Notes under the pieces: model-generated
Database searches by the model: none
Seen by the model: the letters and a program-made list of their open reading frames with translations, nothing else
What the model was told of the DNA's origin: nothing
From: Desulfoscipio gibsoniae DSM 7213
GTDB taxonomy: Bacteria > Bacillota > Desulfotomaculia > Desulfotomaculales > Desulfallaceae
Length of the DNA stretch: 64,000 bases
NCBI RefSeq assembly: GCF_000233715.2
Contig: NC_021184.1
Location: 2,070,001 to 2,134,000, forward strand
Reading direction: 5' to 3'
Program-made: the position numbers and the translations under genes
Shown: positions 26,969-36,861 of the stretch, piece after piece
Numbering within the stretch: position 1 is the stretch's first letter
How the letters are laid out: the number at the start of each line of letters is the position of its first letter

Positions 26969-27916
26969 TTAATAAGCATTGCTCTCCATCATTTTATCTA
27001 CATGAACTTTAACCTGCTTTACAGTTTCAGGGTGACGCAGCACGAATATTGATCCCCCGGCCTGGGCAAAGGTAGTGGTGGTAAGAACTTCCCACAGGAT
27101 AGCCCTGCGTTCTTGGGCACCCCACTCGGGAGATTCATCATCCGGACTCTTGGCTTCCTTGGCTTTCCAGGCTTCCTGGCCAACAAAGCAGATTACCGGC
27201 ATGGCCAGCATTTTGTCGCCCATCAGTGCGCCCATGCGGGCTCTTTCCATGATGGAATAGGCGTATTCAATACCGTAACCCAGTGCACCCACCAGCGGGT
27301 CGATGGCGATGCGGTTGGTAGGCAGGTTCATTTCAGTCATTAAAATGTTGAGCTGTTTGGCCAGGTTGATGTCCAGCGGGCTGGAAGCAACCACGCTATG
27401 GCCGTTGACCATTGCGGTAGCCGTAATAGTTTTATAGTTTTTCTCAGTGGCGCAGCCAAGCAGGCAATTTTTACCGGCCAGGGCCTCGCCTACTTTTTCC
27501 AATACTTCGGCGTCTTTTTCTTCCACGCCACAGCCAATGATGATCAGGGGTACGTTAACAGCTTCAGCCACTGCTTTAGCTGTGGCAGCGCAATCTTCCG
27601 GAGAAGCATCTTTGAAATCGGGGTGTGCGCTCATTAAACGCAGGGCAACGGCGTCCGCACCGTATTCAACGTTCTTTTTAGCCCAGGCCACGGGATCAGC
27701 CAACACGCCTTCAAACGGTGCCTTTAAAATCTCCGGCCAATCCACCGGTTCCAGGTCCCAAACTTCCAGTGCTAAAACTACTTTATTGGGGACGTCCCCT
27801 TCAAAATGTAGGAAAGGCAGTGTGCTTTCCCCGCCGGCTTTAACAGAAGAGTCGGCGCCCAGCACCATTTCGCCCACTTTGCTAGTCCATTTTTCCTTAG
27901 CTATAGTAACAGCCAT
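26969..27916 (-). CDS. acsD: Corrinoid iron-sulfur protein small subunit AcsD
   Basis: Delta subunit of acetyl-CoA synthase/CODH complex; with AcsC it forms the corrinoid methyl carrier between AcsE and AcsB. 315 residues from ATG 27916 (MAVTIAKEKW), behind a GGAG site; an in-frame start 30 bases upstream lacks one. The WDLEPVDWPEILKAPF, ADPVAWAKKNVEYGAD and IDPLVGALGYGIEYAYS segments are family features. Lies between the second cooC and acsE, as in other Firmicute acs clusters. Confidence 0.93.
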   Translation of the reverse strand: MAVTIAKEKWTSKVGEMVLGADSSVKAGGESTLPFLHFEGDVPNKVVLALEVWDLEPVDWPEILKAPFEGVLADPVAWAKKNVEYGADAVALRLMSAHPDFKDASPEDCAATAKAVAEAVNVPLIIIGCGVEEKDAEVLEKVGEALAGKNCLLGCATEKNYKTITATAMVNGHSVVASSPLDINLAKQLNILMTEMNLPTNRIAIDPLVGALGYGIEYAYSIMERARMGALMGDKMLAMPVICFVGQEAWKAKEAKSPDDESPEWGAQERRAILWEVLTTTTFAQAGGSIFVLRHPETVKQVKVHVDKMMESNAY

Positions 27917-27958
27917 GGTTCCGCTCCTTTCTGCGTTAGAAAGCAATATATTGCGGTG

Positions 27959-28717
27959 TTACAGTATGGCGGCTTTTTTCAATATTTTATCAACCTCAGC
28001 CACCACAGGTGAATCATCGGGCAAATCGATCAGCGGTTTACTTAATAAGTCAAATTCCATGACCTGCTCATCCAGCGGCATGGTACCGATTAACTCCAAA
28101 CCGGTTTTATCTATTTCAGCTTTAAGCGCATCAAAATTACTTACATTTACCCGTGATACCACCAAGTACATTTGTTTTATGTCCAGCTTTAAATTTTCCA
28201 CCAGTTCCTTGACCCTGCCTGCGGACCGGATACCCCGGGCGGAAGAATCACTGGTAATGAACAAAACATCAATGTTCTGTGTGGTGCGCCGGCTTAAATG
28301 CTCCATACCGGCCTCGTTGTCCATCACCATATAAGGATAATTTTTACTCAATTCAGCTACAAATCCGCGCAGCAGGTTGTTGGCGTAACAATAACAACCT
28401 GCTCCTTCCGGGCCGCCCATAACCAGTAAGTCCACGTTATCACCTTCGGAAAGGGATTGATGTACTTTATATTCCACGAACTGGTCTTTGGTCATGCCCG
28501 CCGGTAATGGTTCAAGGTTATTATTGATTCGTACGAGAATGTCAGCAATGGAACCTTCTATTTCCATGCCCAGCGCCTCATTTAAATTGGCATTGGCATC
28601 AGCGTCCACTGCAAATATCGGCTTTTTGCCGGCTTTAATTAACTGCCCGATAATTAAAGAGCATAATGTGGTTTTACCTGTACCACCTTTGCCAGCCACT
28701 GCTATGTTAAATGACAT
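27959..28717 (-). CDS. CooC/AcsF-type nickel-insertion ATPase (second copy)
   Basis: 252-residue MinD/ParA-superfamily ATPase. The deviant Walker A AGKGGTGKTT (about 8-17) has the signature lysine of CooC, DADANANLN follows near 39, and MVMDNEAGMEHLSRRT (about 122) is the switch region. CooC/AcsF proteins mature CODH or the Ni site of acetyl-CoA synthase. Position next to acsC/acsD suggests it serves AcsB, while the copy at 34707 serves the CODH subunit; this division is inferred. ATG lies behind AAAGGAGG. Confidence 0.9.
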   Translation of the reverse strand: MSFNIAVAGKGGTGKTTLCSLIIGQLIKAGKKPIFAVDADANANLNEALGMEIEGSIADILVRINNNLEPLPAGMTKDQFVEYKVHQSLSEGDNVDLLVMGGPEGAGCYCYANNLLRGFVAELSKNYPYMVMDNEAGMEHLSRRTTQNIDVLFITSDSSARGIRSAGRVKELVENLKLDIKQMYLVVSRVNVSNFDALKAEIDKTGLELIGTMPLDEQVMEFDLLSKPLIDLPDDSPVVAEVDKILKKAAIL

Positions 28718-28815
28718 ATATATTCATCCTCCTTTATTGGTATATCAGTTATTATAACCCATTACAGGATGATCATGGCCACATTGCTCAAAAAACGTTA
28801 ACTGGCAGCGGTTAA

Positions 28816-30138
28816 TTAGGCGCCCCAGCGCTGCTTGATGAACGAAGGAATACCTGCGGATTCCCGCGGGCCAACCAGTACTTCCCAACCGCTCAGCTCC
28901 TGCAATTTGCCGCTTAACACAGCTACACCACCGGGAATGATCATCTTTTTGTGGTTGACTTTATCGGCAATGCCGCAGCTGTTTAACATTTCAGTGATTT
29001 TCTCAGGTGTAAATTTGCCTGCGGCCCAGCCGGTTAATACCGAAATACCATCAGTGTCGACAGGCATAATATAAGCAGAAATACGACCGGCTTCTACATC
29101 ACCCTGTACGCAGAAGTAAGTCAGTGAGAAGTTGGTGGTCACAAATACCGGAGCATCCGGACCGGGGGTGCCTATTTCATAAAGTTTGGATTCCACAGCA
29201 ATCGGTTTTTGCGGGTCGGTGTAAATGTTCAGGCGCAGGGTGATCAGCGGAAGCACGTCGGCGGGATCTGCAGTGTTTAGCACTACAATGCCGGCATACT
29301 TGGCGATGTAAACGCCCGCGTCAACAATGGCCTGGATAGGATCTTCATTATCCGCAAATGCAATGGTGGGATAACCAAACGGACGGAATTTTTTCAAAGC
29401 CTGGCGGCGAATCTGGGTTTGGTCGGCCAGCACATTATTTACTTCCCGGGCGCCGGAATCAAGGATTAGTTTCTTATAACCGGCTTTTTCAACCAATGCG
29501 GCCAGTTCGTTCAAGTCAGCACCTTTTACCACCAGCGGGGCATCATATTTTTTCGCCAGGGCGAGCATGGCATCAAAATTGGCAGCGTTGGCGCCACAAA
29601 TAAGCGGTGCATTGGCACCAGCCACTTCTAATGCTTTTTCCATGGCAGCGGCGTCTTCACTGATCAGTACCAGTGCGAAATCAGAGCTGTCTTGTACAGT
29701 TTTAACTGCTTCAGTAAATTTGGCAGCATCACCGGAGGCGTTGTTTACAGCTACCAGGTTAACCTTGTGGATTTGACCTACGCGGTCAAAGACCAGCTTG
29801 TTAATGGCTTGCACTTTGGCGGTGATATCATCGTCAGTGTCATTGACCTTGATGGCAATACCCGTGGGGTGCTCAAAACGTTTATCATGGCGGAAGAGCA
29901 CAGTTTCATTGCCCAGCTGCAGTTCTTTATCGCCTTTGCCGATGGTAACCAGTGCTACCGGGGGAGCCGATGCGGAATCAAGGGCCTCCTTGGCGGCATC
30001 GCTGACATGCGGGCACTGATCCAGGCTGGCCTTACCGCTGGCCAGTTGCATGGCAAAAGCCAGGCAAGTCGGCTGTCCGCAATCTTTACAGTTGGTCTTA
30101 GGTAATTGTTTGAAAATCTCTAAACCTGTTAAACCCAT
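28816..30138 (-). CDS. acsC: Corrinoid iron-sulfur protein large subunit AcsC
   Basis: Gamma subunit of the corrinoid iron-sulfur protein. 440 residues from ATG 30138 (MGLTGLEIFKQLP), which has an AAGGAG site; the frame is open 168 bases further upstream but that part is intergenic repeat sequence. The N-terminal [4Fe-4S] motif NCKDCGQPTCLAFAMQLASG, with the next cysteine in LDQCPH, holds the cluster that reactivates cobalt; the C-terminal TIM-barrel/corrinoid region includes GAREVNNVLADQ, FGYPTIAF and ENR-like IYTDPQKPIAVE. Together with AcsD it carries CH3-Co(III) to AcsB. Confidence 0.94.
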   Translation of the reverse strand: MGLTGLEIFKQLPKTNCKDCGQPTCLAFAMQLASGKASLDQCPHVSDAAKEALDSASAPPVALVTIGKGDKELQLGNETVLFRHDKRFEHPTGIAIKVNDTDDDITAKVQAINKLVFDRVGQIHKVNLVAVNNASGDAAKFTEAVKTVQDSSDFALVLISEDAAAMEKALEVAGANAPLICGANAANFDAMLALAKKYDAPLVVKGADLNELAALVEKAGYKKLILDSGAREVNNVLADQTQIRRQALKKFRPFGYPTIAFADNEDPIQAIVDAGVYIAKYAGIVVLNTADPADVLPLITLRLNIYTDPQKPIAVESKLYEIGTPGPDAPVFVTTNFSLTYFCVQGDVEAGRISAYIMPVDTDGISVLTGWAAGKFTPEKITEMLNSCGIADKVNHKKMIIPGGVAVLSGKLQELSGWEVLVGPRESAGIPSFIKQRWGA

Positions 30139-30206
30139 TACTCCAAACTCCTTTCTCGAAAATCGCTTGTCATATATACGGCCACATCGGCGGGACCTCT
30201 TAGCTG

Positions 30207-30290
30207 GAGACATTCCTCCTTGAAAACTTTTATATATGTGGACATTCCTCATAAAGAGATATGTCCTCTTCTTTATCAGGAGGTGTGTCC
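30207..30290. repeat. Nested palindromic element between acsC and acsB
   Basis: An inner palindrome at 30240-30266 (GGACAT..CTC, AAAG spacer, GAG..ATGTCC) is nested in outer arms at about 30209-30220 and 30279-30290 (10 of 12 positions pair). The inner element is a degenerate version of the two palindromes at 38997-39068. It fills most of the 207-base gap between acsB and acsC. Confidence 0.6.
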
Positions 30291-30345
30291 AGCAACAAGG
30301 TCCCACCGTTAGTGTGCCGGAAACTCGAAAGGAAATATTGTGCTG

Positions 30346-32541
30346 TTACATCAACGGATCCATAGTTAACGCCGGGTGTCCCTTCTCTTCGAGGAAGGAC
30401 ATGATTTCCTCGCCGCTGGTACCTACGGTCTCGTCAGCAATCTTATCCACAAAATCTTTACCCAAACCGGCATTTTCAGCCGCTTCTTCCAGCGCAGCCC
30501 GCAGCTCTTCCTTCAGTGCTTTGGGCATCCATACCATCCTGCCCAGACCGCCGTCGGCGGGCACAAACTTGGGTGAAGCCAGATATGATTTACCCATACC
30601 CATGAAGCCGGGCATCTGAGCACCACCGCCGATGGTACCGGCCAGCGTAGAGAAGGTCATACCGGACGGGGTCATACCGCCGTGCTCACGGTTTACAACC
30701 ATGAATCCGTTGCACTCAGGCACCATGGCCAGGATGCACTCGAAGCAGCCACAGGAAGTCATCGGGTATTCCATGATGGTGTAGAAGTTAACTGCCTCAA
30801 TGGTGCGTTGGGAGTTATTAAAGGTAAACTCGTTGAAAGACTTCCACTGGCCCTTGACTTCGTCGATAACGCCTTCCTTGGGCACAGGCTGGTTTGCACC
30901 GTGCGGGTTAATTTCATAAGCCGCCTTGGCATCAAGCCAGCTCACCGCGCCGCACAGGCCGACCCGCTCAGGGGCAATCACGCACACGTGGGTGGGCGCA
31001 AAGCTCTGACACAGGGTGCAGGAGTAGAAGGTATCCACTTTCTCGTCCCGCAATTCTTTAAGGCGGTCATCGCGCTTCTTATAGTATTCCCGGGCCACTT
31101 CACGCATTTCCAATACTTTTTGCTCATCAGTGTAAATGGTCACCGCAATACGGTCTACAATGGCGGAAAACTCAGACTTGAACTTGGCGTACAGTATTTC
31201 ACCTATGTGTTTAATGCGGAAGCCCTTGGCATAGGCGTCTTTACTGATGCGCATCCAGTTGATATCCCGCTGGGCCACGTGCCACAGGCCTTCGCCGTAG
31301 TTGGAGAAGTAGTGGATGCGGCGTTCCAGCACAGGCTCGAAGTCTTCCTGCATCTTACGACCGTATACGTCAACCACGATACCAATGGGCATCCGGCCGC
31401 CTTCGGCTGCCGTGTCGCAATCCGGGCCGATCAGCTCAATTTTGCCGTCCTCAATGGTGTCATCGCCCATGCGCACCAGCTCGAAACTAGGAGTCTTGGA
31501 ACCACCAAATTCAACGTACATATCTTTTTTACGGATAGACTCGCCTTCAAAGGCGGGACCCACTGTGATGGGTACATCGATATCCACAGAGGTAATTTTA
31601 ATTCCCCGTACCTCCAGGCAGGTTTGCACGATCTTGTCATAGTCGGGCTCGCTGACGAACCAGTCTTTAATTTGCTTGTCCTCGGGCAGCTCCTGGTCGG
31701 TGATGACCGGGAAGCCCACGTTGATGCAGCCCATGGCAGCGGCGGTCTTGACCATGTCATGCTCGCCCAGGTACAGGGCGAAGGCCAGAACGCGGCGGCG
31801 CTGGTAATCGCGCTGAGCGTCATAGTCGCCGGCGGGGATACCGCCGAACATCATACCGGCACGCAGTGCGTAGTTGGCAGCATGGACAATTTGAGTGAAG
31901 TTGCCCAGCGGGTAGGCAATGTAGTCAACACCCAGCTTGACACCTTCTTCAAGTAATTGCTCAATTATTTCATCACACAGGAACAGCATCAGGCCCTTGG
32001 CCATGAGGCTGTCCACTATTTTCTTAGCAGCTTTGCTGTCCTTGGCCCGCCCCAGAATAACAGCTTCACCGGGGATGGTCCAGTCCACCATCTTGGTGCC
32101 GTACTGGCGCACCACAGGGTCACCGATGAACCCGGTCCAGGGGGCTACATGCAGCGGATTTTCTGCAGTGTTTTTAATGTACCTGACGGCCTCGATAATA
32201 TCGGCGGCATACCAGGTGGCTTCGCCCCACTTGCGGGCGTTGGCAAATGTTTTTTCTTCTTTAACGGCATTACGCATTCGGTTCAATACCGGTACCATGT
32301 CACCCAGGGTTTTAATTTCTTCACCACTTAAGCAGCGGATGACAGGCAGATAGTAAGCAGTATCCGGGTAGCTAACAGGCTGATCCTTACCGTAGGTGCG
32401 GATGGCCTGGTTGAGCAGGATCTCCGCGTAGCTAAGGGCAGTAATTGTGCCCTCATAAGCTTCTTTGAACAGCTTCTTGGGCTCCTGGCCCGGCTCTATG
32501 GCGCCTTCAAAAATTTGATCAAAGTTGATCTGTTCAGACAT
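30346..32541 (-). CDS. acsB: Acetyl-CoA synthase AcsB
   Basis: 731-residue catalytic subunit that joins CO, the methyl group from AcsCD and CoA at the Ni-Ni-[4Fe-4S] A cluster. The A-cluster cysteines are visible: CTLCQSFAPTHVC (about 507-519), GLCGAVSWLDAK (about 527) and CGCFEC (about 595). Length is typical for the bacterial enzyme (about 730, with the N-terminal CODH-contact domain that archaeal versions lack). Preceded by acsA at 27 bases and followed by the repeat-filled gap to acsC. Confidence 0.97.
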   Translation of the reverse strand: MSEQINFDQIFEGAIEPGQEPKKLFKEAYEGTITALSYAEILLNQAIRTYGKDQPVSYPDTAYYLPVIRCLSGEEIKTLGDMVPVLNRMRNAVKEEKTFANARKWGEATWYAADIIEAVRYIKNTAENPLHVAPWTGFIGDPVVRQYGTKMVDWTIPGEAVILGRAKDSKAAKKIVDSLMAKGLMLFLCDEIIEQLLEEGVKLGVDYIAYPLGNFTQIVHAANYALRAGMMFGGIPAGDYDAQRDYQRRRVLAFALYLGEHDMVKTAAAMGCINVGFPVITDQELPEDKQIKDWFVSEPDYDKIVQTCLEVRGIKITSVDIDVPITVGPAFEGESIRKKDMYVEFGGSKTPSFELVRMGDDTIEDGKIELIGPDCDTAAEGGRMPIGIVVDVYGRKMQEDFEPVLERRIHYFSNYGEGLWHVAQRDINWMRISKDAYAKGFRIKHIGEILYAKFKSEFSAIVDRIAVTIYTDEQKVLEMREVAREYYKKRDDRLKELRDEKVDTFYSCTLCQSFAPTHVCVIAPERVGLCGAVSWLDAKAAYEINPHGANQPVPKEGVIDEVKGQWKSFNEFTFNNSQRTIEAVNFYTIMEYPMTSCGCFECILAMVPECNGFMVVNREHGGMTPSGMTFSTLAGTIGGGAQMPGFMGMGKSYLASPKFVPADGGLGRMVWMPKALKEELRAALEEAAENAGLGKDFVDKIADETVGTSGEEIMSFLEEKGHPALTMDPLM

Positions 32542-32568
32542 GCGTTATCCTCCTTTCGACCACGGGTA

Positions 32569-34587
32569 TTAATAATTCTGGCAAAGGGCGGTTTCAAGGT
32601 CTTCAGAGACATTCTTGTGTACGCCCAGTTTCCAGGTGCGGTATTCCAGTGCGCTGAGCATCTTTTGGGCAGCTTCAGTTGGATCCATTTCAAAGATAAA
32701 GTATCCACCGTAAACGTCACCGGCAATTTGAGTGGTGATGCTGTAAATCAAGTCGCTGCCTTCAAGCGGAGGCATAGCGCCGACGTGTACGGGTGCACCC
32801 ATAGCTACATACCAGCAACCGATAGCAACCGCTTTACCACTCATAGCCTCTGGAGCTGTGGCCACAAACGGCACTTTCGGTGTGTCTACGCCCATTTCAT
32901 TGGCCATAGCCATTAACAGGTCGGAGCAACGGGTGTTGTCAACACAGGAACCCATGTGGAAAATGGGGGGTAACGCAGTGCTGAGATTGGCATTTTCGCT
33001 GATGCGCGCCAGGAACTTTTTGAGCCCTTCGCCGGCATACTCATCCACTGCCGCGGGATCAAGCAGACCTAGCTTGGCACAGGCTTGCATAGCGCAACCG
33101 GTACCAATGACGAAAACGTCATTTTTAATCATTTCTTTAGCGATGGTGATATGGCTGTCATCCTGCAAACGCTTGACGTTGTTGCAGCCAGCCATTAAGC
33201 AAACGCCCTTTAATTCGCCGCTGGCGATGGCGTCTGTGAGTACTTGAATCGGGTTGTCCGGGTTAACCGAAGCAAAAATATCAAGCAGTGCTTCCAGGCT
33301 GAAGCCGGCAACTACCTTATTGGTGACACTAGGAATGCTTACTTTGTTGGCATCTCTAAGTTTATATGCTTCAATAGCCATCCTGATGGCTGTTTTGGCA
33401 TCTTCCAGGGCGGTAGGTGCATTGAAGTCCAGGTGTGCTGCGCCCGGGATCTTAACCAGCGGAGAAGTGGTGATCAGTACAGTATGGAAGCACTCAGCGG
33501 CGGTACGCAGCGAGGGCATAATGCACTGCACGTCCACTACCATGCCATCGATGGCTCCGGTGGCAATAGCATATTCCTGGGAAGAGAAGGACGTTACCAA
33601 GGGCACGCCCTGACGCATCAGCACTTCGTTGCCGGTACAGCAAATGCCCATGCACTTGATGCCTTTAGCGCCGGCGGCTTTGGCCTCATCTTCCATTTCG
33701 CGGGCAGCTTGGACAATAATTTCACTTAAAATGGGGTTATGGCCATGTAGTACGAGATTGACTTTTTCCGGGTCAATAACACCTAGGTTGGCTTCGCTGA
33801 CTACCGGTTTCGGTGTTCCGAAAATGATGTCAGCCAGGTCAGTACCTACGTGCATGCCTACATAGTCGGCCAGGGAAACCTTCAGTGCACTGAAGATCAA
33901 GTTGACCGGATCGTTATCCATACCAACGTGAGCCTGGGTTACCAAATTGGATATAGTGTTATACACGCCACTGGGCATAATATTATGGGTGCGGAATTTG
34001 GCCAAACGGCCTTCGGTGACAGTGGTTTTAACCCAGGTTGACTCGCCAAAACCGTCCAGACGGCTGTAATCTGCCAGGGCTGCTTCGGCTAATTCTTTGG
34101 CCAGTTGCTTTTCATCTTTACCTTCTGTGGCAATGCCCACGCGGGTGGCTACCCTTTGTAACTTGACAGTATCTTTAACGCTGTAATCGGGGGCATGCCC
34201 TTCAGCAATTTCCAAAAGAGTTTTAGCCATATGGCTGGCGTGCTCACTGTGCGATGCAGCTCCGGTAAGCAGCATCAGGCCAGTGCTTCTGGCGGCAATG
34301 GTCCAGGCGCTGGCACCGCAGATACCACGGCTGGCCGGGCCTTCGTCAGCCTTAATCCTGCACGGTCCCATCATGCAGAAACGGCAGCAAATCCCTTTGT
34401 AGCCGAATTGGCACTGGGGTTGTTGGGCCACGAAACGATCAAAGGCAGTAATCATGCCATTTTCTTTAGCTATATCGATCATTTCTACAACGCCCGGGTC
34501 GATGGAGCGCTTGATGCTCTTCGGGTCTACGACTCTTGGTGCACCCGAAGGCTTGCTGGTATGGCTTGGATCTCTAAACCTTGGCAT
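32569..34587 (-). CDS. acsA: CO dehydrogenase catalytic subunit AcsA/CooS
   Basis: 672-residue Ni-CODH that interconverts CO2 and CO. N-terminal cysteines for the D and B clusters are in CQFGYKGICCRFCMMGPCRIKADEG (positions about 55-79; key residues C55, C63, C64, C67, C72). C-cluster region motifs include HNP, GICCTGNEVLMRQG, MVVDVQCIMPSL, GCNNVK and FHMGSCVDNTRC. Being next to acsB it is the ACS-associated CODH of the Wood-Ljungdahl pathway. ATG follows CCTCC-complement AAGGAGG. Confidence 0.96.
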   Translation of the reverse strand: MPRFRDPSHTSKPSGAPRVVDPKSIKRSIDPGVVEMIDIAKENGMITAFDRFVAQQPQCQFGYKGICCRFCMMGPCRIKADEGPASRGICGASAWTIAARSTGLMLLTGAASHSEHASHMAKTLLEIAEGHAPDYSVKDTVKLQRVATRVGIATEGKDEKQLAKELAEAALADYSRLDGFGESTWVKTTVTEGRLAKFRTHNIMPSGVYNTISNLVTQAHVGMDNDPVNLIFSALKVSLADYVGMHVGTDLADIIFGTPKPVVSEANLGVIDPEKVNLVLHGHNPILSEIIVQAAREMEDEAKAAGAKGIKCMGICCTGNEVLMRQGVPLVTSFSSQEYAIATGAIDGMVVDVQCIMPSLRTAAECFHTVLITTSPLVKIPGAAHLDFNAPTALEDAKTAIRMAIEAYKLRDANKVSIPSVTNKVVAGFSLEALLDIFASVNPDNPIQVLTDAIASGELKGVCLMAGCNNVKRLQDDSHITIAKEMIKNDVFVIGTGCAMQACAKLGLLDPAAVDEYAGEGLKKFLARISENANLSTALPPIFHMGSCVDNTRCSDLLMAMANEMGVDTPKVPFVATAPEAMSGKAVAIGCWYVAMGAPVHVGAMPPLEGSDLIYSITTQIAGDVYGGYFIFEMDPTEAAQKMLSALEYRTWKLGVHKNVSEDLETALCQNY

Positions 34588-34706
34588 TACTTTAACCTCC
34601 TTAATTAAAGTTAATCAACTAACTTATATGGTTACAGCCGAAGAAACTCCCCCCATAACTTCAGACTGTCCCACTGATTGGTAGTTTTATATATTTTATT
34701 GTTGTT

Positions 34707-35483
34707 TTATTGACCACCTACCTCTCCCGAAATTTTAAGGCAAACTTGCTGCATCTCCGCCAGTAATTCTCCCCCAAATTCCGTGGCTCGAGAAGGTTCC
34801 ATAGCGTTTGCCAAAATAGATTCGGAAAATTTTATAAAACCCAGGATAATGTTACCCGGGAAACTTGATTCAATAAATTCTTTCTCTTTATCTGTGCGAA
34901 TTTTATTGGCAATAACACCCACTTTTTTAATACCCAGGTCGCTGGCCATTCTTTGTGCGTTTTTAGCCGTATTGACGCTGTTGCGGCTTGGCTCCACCAC
35001 TACCAGCATCATATCTACTCCCCTTGCCGTACCTCTGCTCAAATGTTCTATGCCGGCTCCCATATCCATAATTACTGTATCTTTTTGGTCCAGCAGCAGA
35101 GATGTTACCAAAGCGTGTAAAAATGTGTTCTCCCGGCAGTAACACTCCGAGCCACCTTTTTTGGGGTCGCCCATGCGCAAAAAACGGATGTTGCCTAATT
35201 TATAGCTGTAATCATCTAAAAAATCATCTAATTTTGGGTTAAGGTTGTAAAATGCACCATCTCCTATTTTATTGCGAATGGCGTCCCGCATTTCCACCAC
35301 GGGCTTAAGTTTAAGCGCCTCTTCCTCTGGTATGCCGATGCCTGCGGCCAAGCAGGCGTCAGGGTCGGCATCAATAGCGTACACGGTGCCCCCGTTTTGG
35401 GAAAATATTTTGGCCAGCGCTGCGGCAATGGTTGTTTTGCCTACGCCGCCTTTACCTGATATGGCTATTTTCAATACTACCAC
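34707..35483 (-). CDS. cooC: CODH nickel-insertion ATPase CooC (first copy)
   Basis: 258-residue MinD-superfamily ATPase. Walker A SGKGGVGKTT (about 9-18), AIDADPDACLAAG near 39, a CooC cysteine pair region ECYCREN near 112 and MDMGAGIEHLSRGT near 140. First gene of the acs cluster, 119 bases upstream of acsA. It binds Ni and hydrolyses ATP to load the CODH C cluster. No promoter with good consensus was found in the gap 35484-35764. Confidence 0.92.
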   Translation of the reverse strand: MVVLKIAISGKGGVGKTTIAAALAKIFSQNGGTVYAIDADPDACLAAGIGIPEEEALKLKPVVEMRDAIRNKIGDGAFYNLNPKLDDFLDDYSYKLGNIRFLRMGDPKKGGSECYCRENTFLHALVTSLLLDQKDTVIMDMGAGIEHLSRGTARGVDMMLVVVEPSRNSVNTAKNAQRMASDLGIKKVGVIANKIRTDKEKEFIESSFPGNIILGFIKFSESILANAMEPSRATEFGGELLAEMQQVCLKISGEVGGQ

Positions 35484-35764
35484 CCCTGCTCTATTGTAAT
35501 AAGTATATTTATGTGTGCACAGTGACGAAAAATTCAGTTATCAACTTAAACACATTCAACAACAAATAAGCAATTTCCTGCAATGCATGAATAAATAAAT
35601 TTATTACTATTGCTGGTTGGGTTGGTATTGAAGGCTATTGGTGTTTATAATTATTTTAATATTTTTAAAAACTTGAATTACACTTTCTTTCGACAAGTAT
35701 TCTGAAAAATCCTTCTTCAAGGTGATAAAAAAATGAACGTATGGTTGTATATCCTTTTTTGTAA

Positions 35765-36853
35765 TTAAGGAAAAATAAGAAACTTCTTGCGCAGCCACCT
35801 GTATTGAAATATATAACCAGCCAGCAATAGGATAATAACCAAGACGCCCAAAAATTTTAATATTTTAATCTGCATACTCATTCGCTGAATGGTGTTATCT
35901 TTATCTGAAATAATTCTGTGTATACTTTCCCTTTCCTTCTTGACCTCCTCTTTTTGTTCTTTGACCAATTGCTGTTCTTCATCCAGCAGGCTGATTTGCT
36001 GGTAATACTGCTGGCTCTCCCTTTGTAAATCATTAATTCTATGTTTGAGGTTATTTGTCAATAATTTGCCGGACGTTTGGGGCAGGCTTTCGTAAAGAAT
36101 GTGACCGGGCATTTCAGCCGGCGGTATGATTCCGTAAATTTTACATATGGTAGGTGCTATATCCTGCTGGCGGCAGTGGTAAAAACTTTCCGGCTGGTCA
36201 ATTTTACTGTTATAAATGATTAATGGAGGCGAGTCACCCCCGCCGGTAATGATAATGGTTGAGTCGGAAAGCCTGTCTGATTTTATGAGCTGGTTTAGCA
36301 CCCTGCCCACCTGATTATCGGCCAATGACCACCGGTGAAAATGGGAAGAATTATTAGATTTGTCCGGGGTGCTGGTGTCATCGAGATAAATGACCGCGAA
36401 CTGATGCTCAGTTATTTGATCCACAAACTTGTCCACGGCCCGCTGATCGTTTTTTTCCGTGATTATTTCCAAGCGGTTTTCACTGGCCAGCGCTGGACTT
36501 ATGGTTCCCGTGCCATCAATCAAGAGGCAGTCAATATTGTTATCCTCGAGTGCTCGGGTTAATAGTAATTGGTTGTCCCTTAATCCTAAAACGCCGGTGA
36601 GTGCATCCTGCTCGCGGGCCGGTAAAGTTTTAGACATTTGCTGATAGCTGATGCCCTGGCTTTGCAGCCTTTTTATGTTGGGCAGACCGGAACCATCAAG
36701 GTCCGTATTATTTAAACCTTGGACGAAGAATAAAAAGGTATATTTTTCGGGGTTGTCCGAGTTATTGGCACTGGCGGTCTCCGTTTGGAACATACCCCCT
36801 GAAATAAGGGCTGAAATACATATCAGCGTGGCCCATAGGATATTTTTAAGCAT
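35765..36853 (-). CDS. Degenerate alkaline-phosphatase-fold membrane protein with coiled coil
   Basis: 362 residues: signal peptide or N-terminal membrane anchor (1-29), an alkaline-phosphatase/phosphodiesterase-superfamily fold (about 38-255), a charged coiled coil (about 265-325), and one C-terminal membrane helix (about 333-352) followed by a basic tail. The APTICKIYGIIPPAEMPGHILYE-type segment (about 232-252) is the standard end of the superfamily fold, but the metal and nucleophile sites are gone: FVQGLNN stands where a DGL-type metal Asp is expected, and TGGGDSPPL replaces SDHG. Likely a catalytically dead, exported, membrane-tethered protein. ATG is directly preceded by a hairpin plus seven T residues that embeds the ribosome site. 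Confidence 0.7.
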   Translation of the reverse strand: MLKNILWATLICISALISGGMFQTETASANNSDNPEKYTFLFFVQGLNNTDLDGSGLPNIKRLQSQGISYQQMSKTLPAREQDALTGVLGLRDNQLLLTRALEDNNIDCLLIDGTGTISPALASENRLEIITEKNDQRAVDKFVDQITEHQFAVIYLDDTSTPDKSNNSSHFHRWSLADNQVGRVLNQLIKSDRLSDSTIIITGGGDSPPLIIYNSKIDQPESFYHCRQQDIAPTICKIYGIIPPAEMPGHILYESLPQTSGKLLTNNLKHRINDLQRESQQYYQQISLLDEEQQLVKEQKEEVKKERESIHRIISDKDNTIQRMSMQIKILKFLGVLVIILLLAGYIFQYRWLRKKFLIFP

Positions 36854-36861
36854 AAAAAAAC

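Noticed and set aside
30139-30306. N-terminal extension of acsC
   Set aside because: The extra 56 codons run through the palindromic repeat region and lack homology; the ATG at 30138 has a good ribosome site and the family start.
30682-31956. 424-residue plus-strand open frame opposite acsB
   Set aside because: Shadow of the acsB codon pattern; no start signals or domains, while acsB itself is unmistakable.
35607-35798. 63-residue minus-strand frame after the pseudo-phosphatase gene
   Set aside because: Overlaps the end of that gene in another frame, no ribosome site, AT-rich low-complexity composition.
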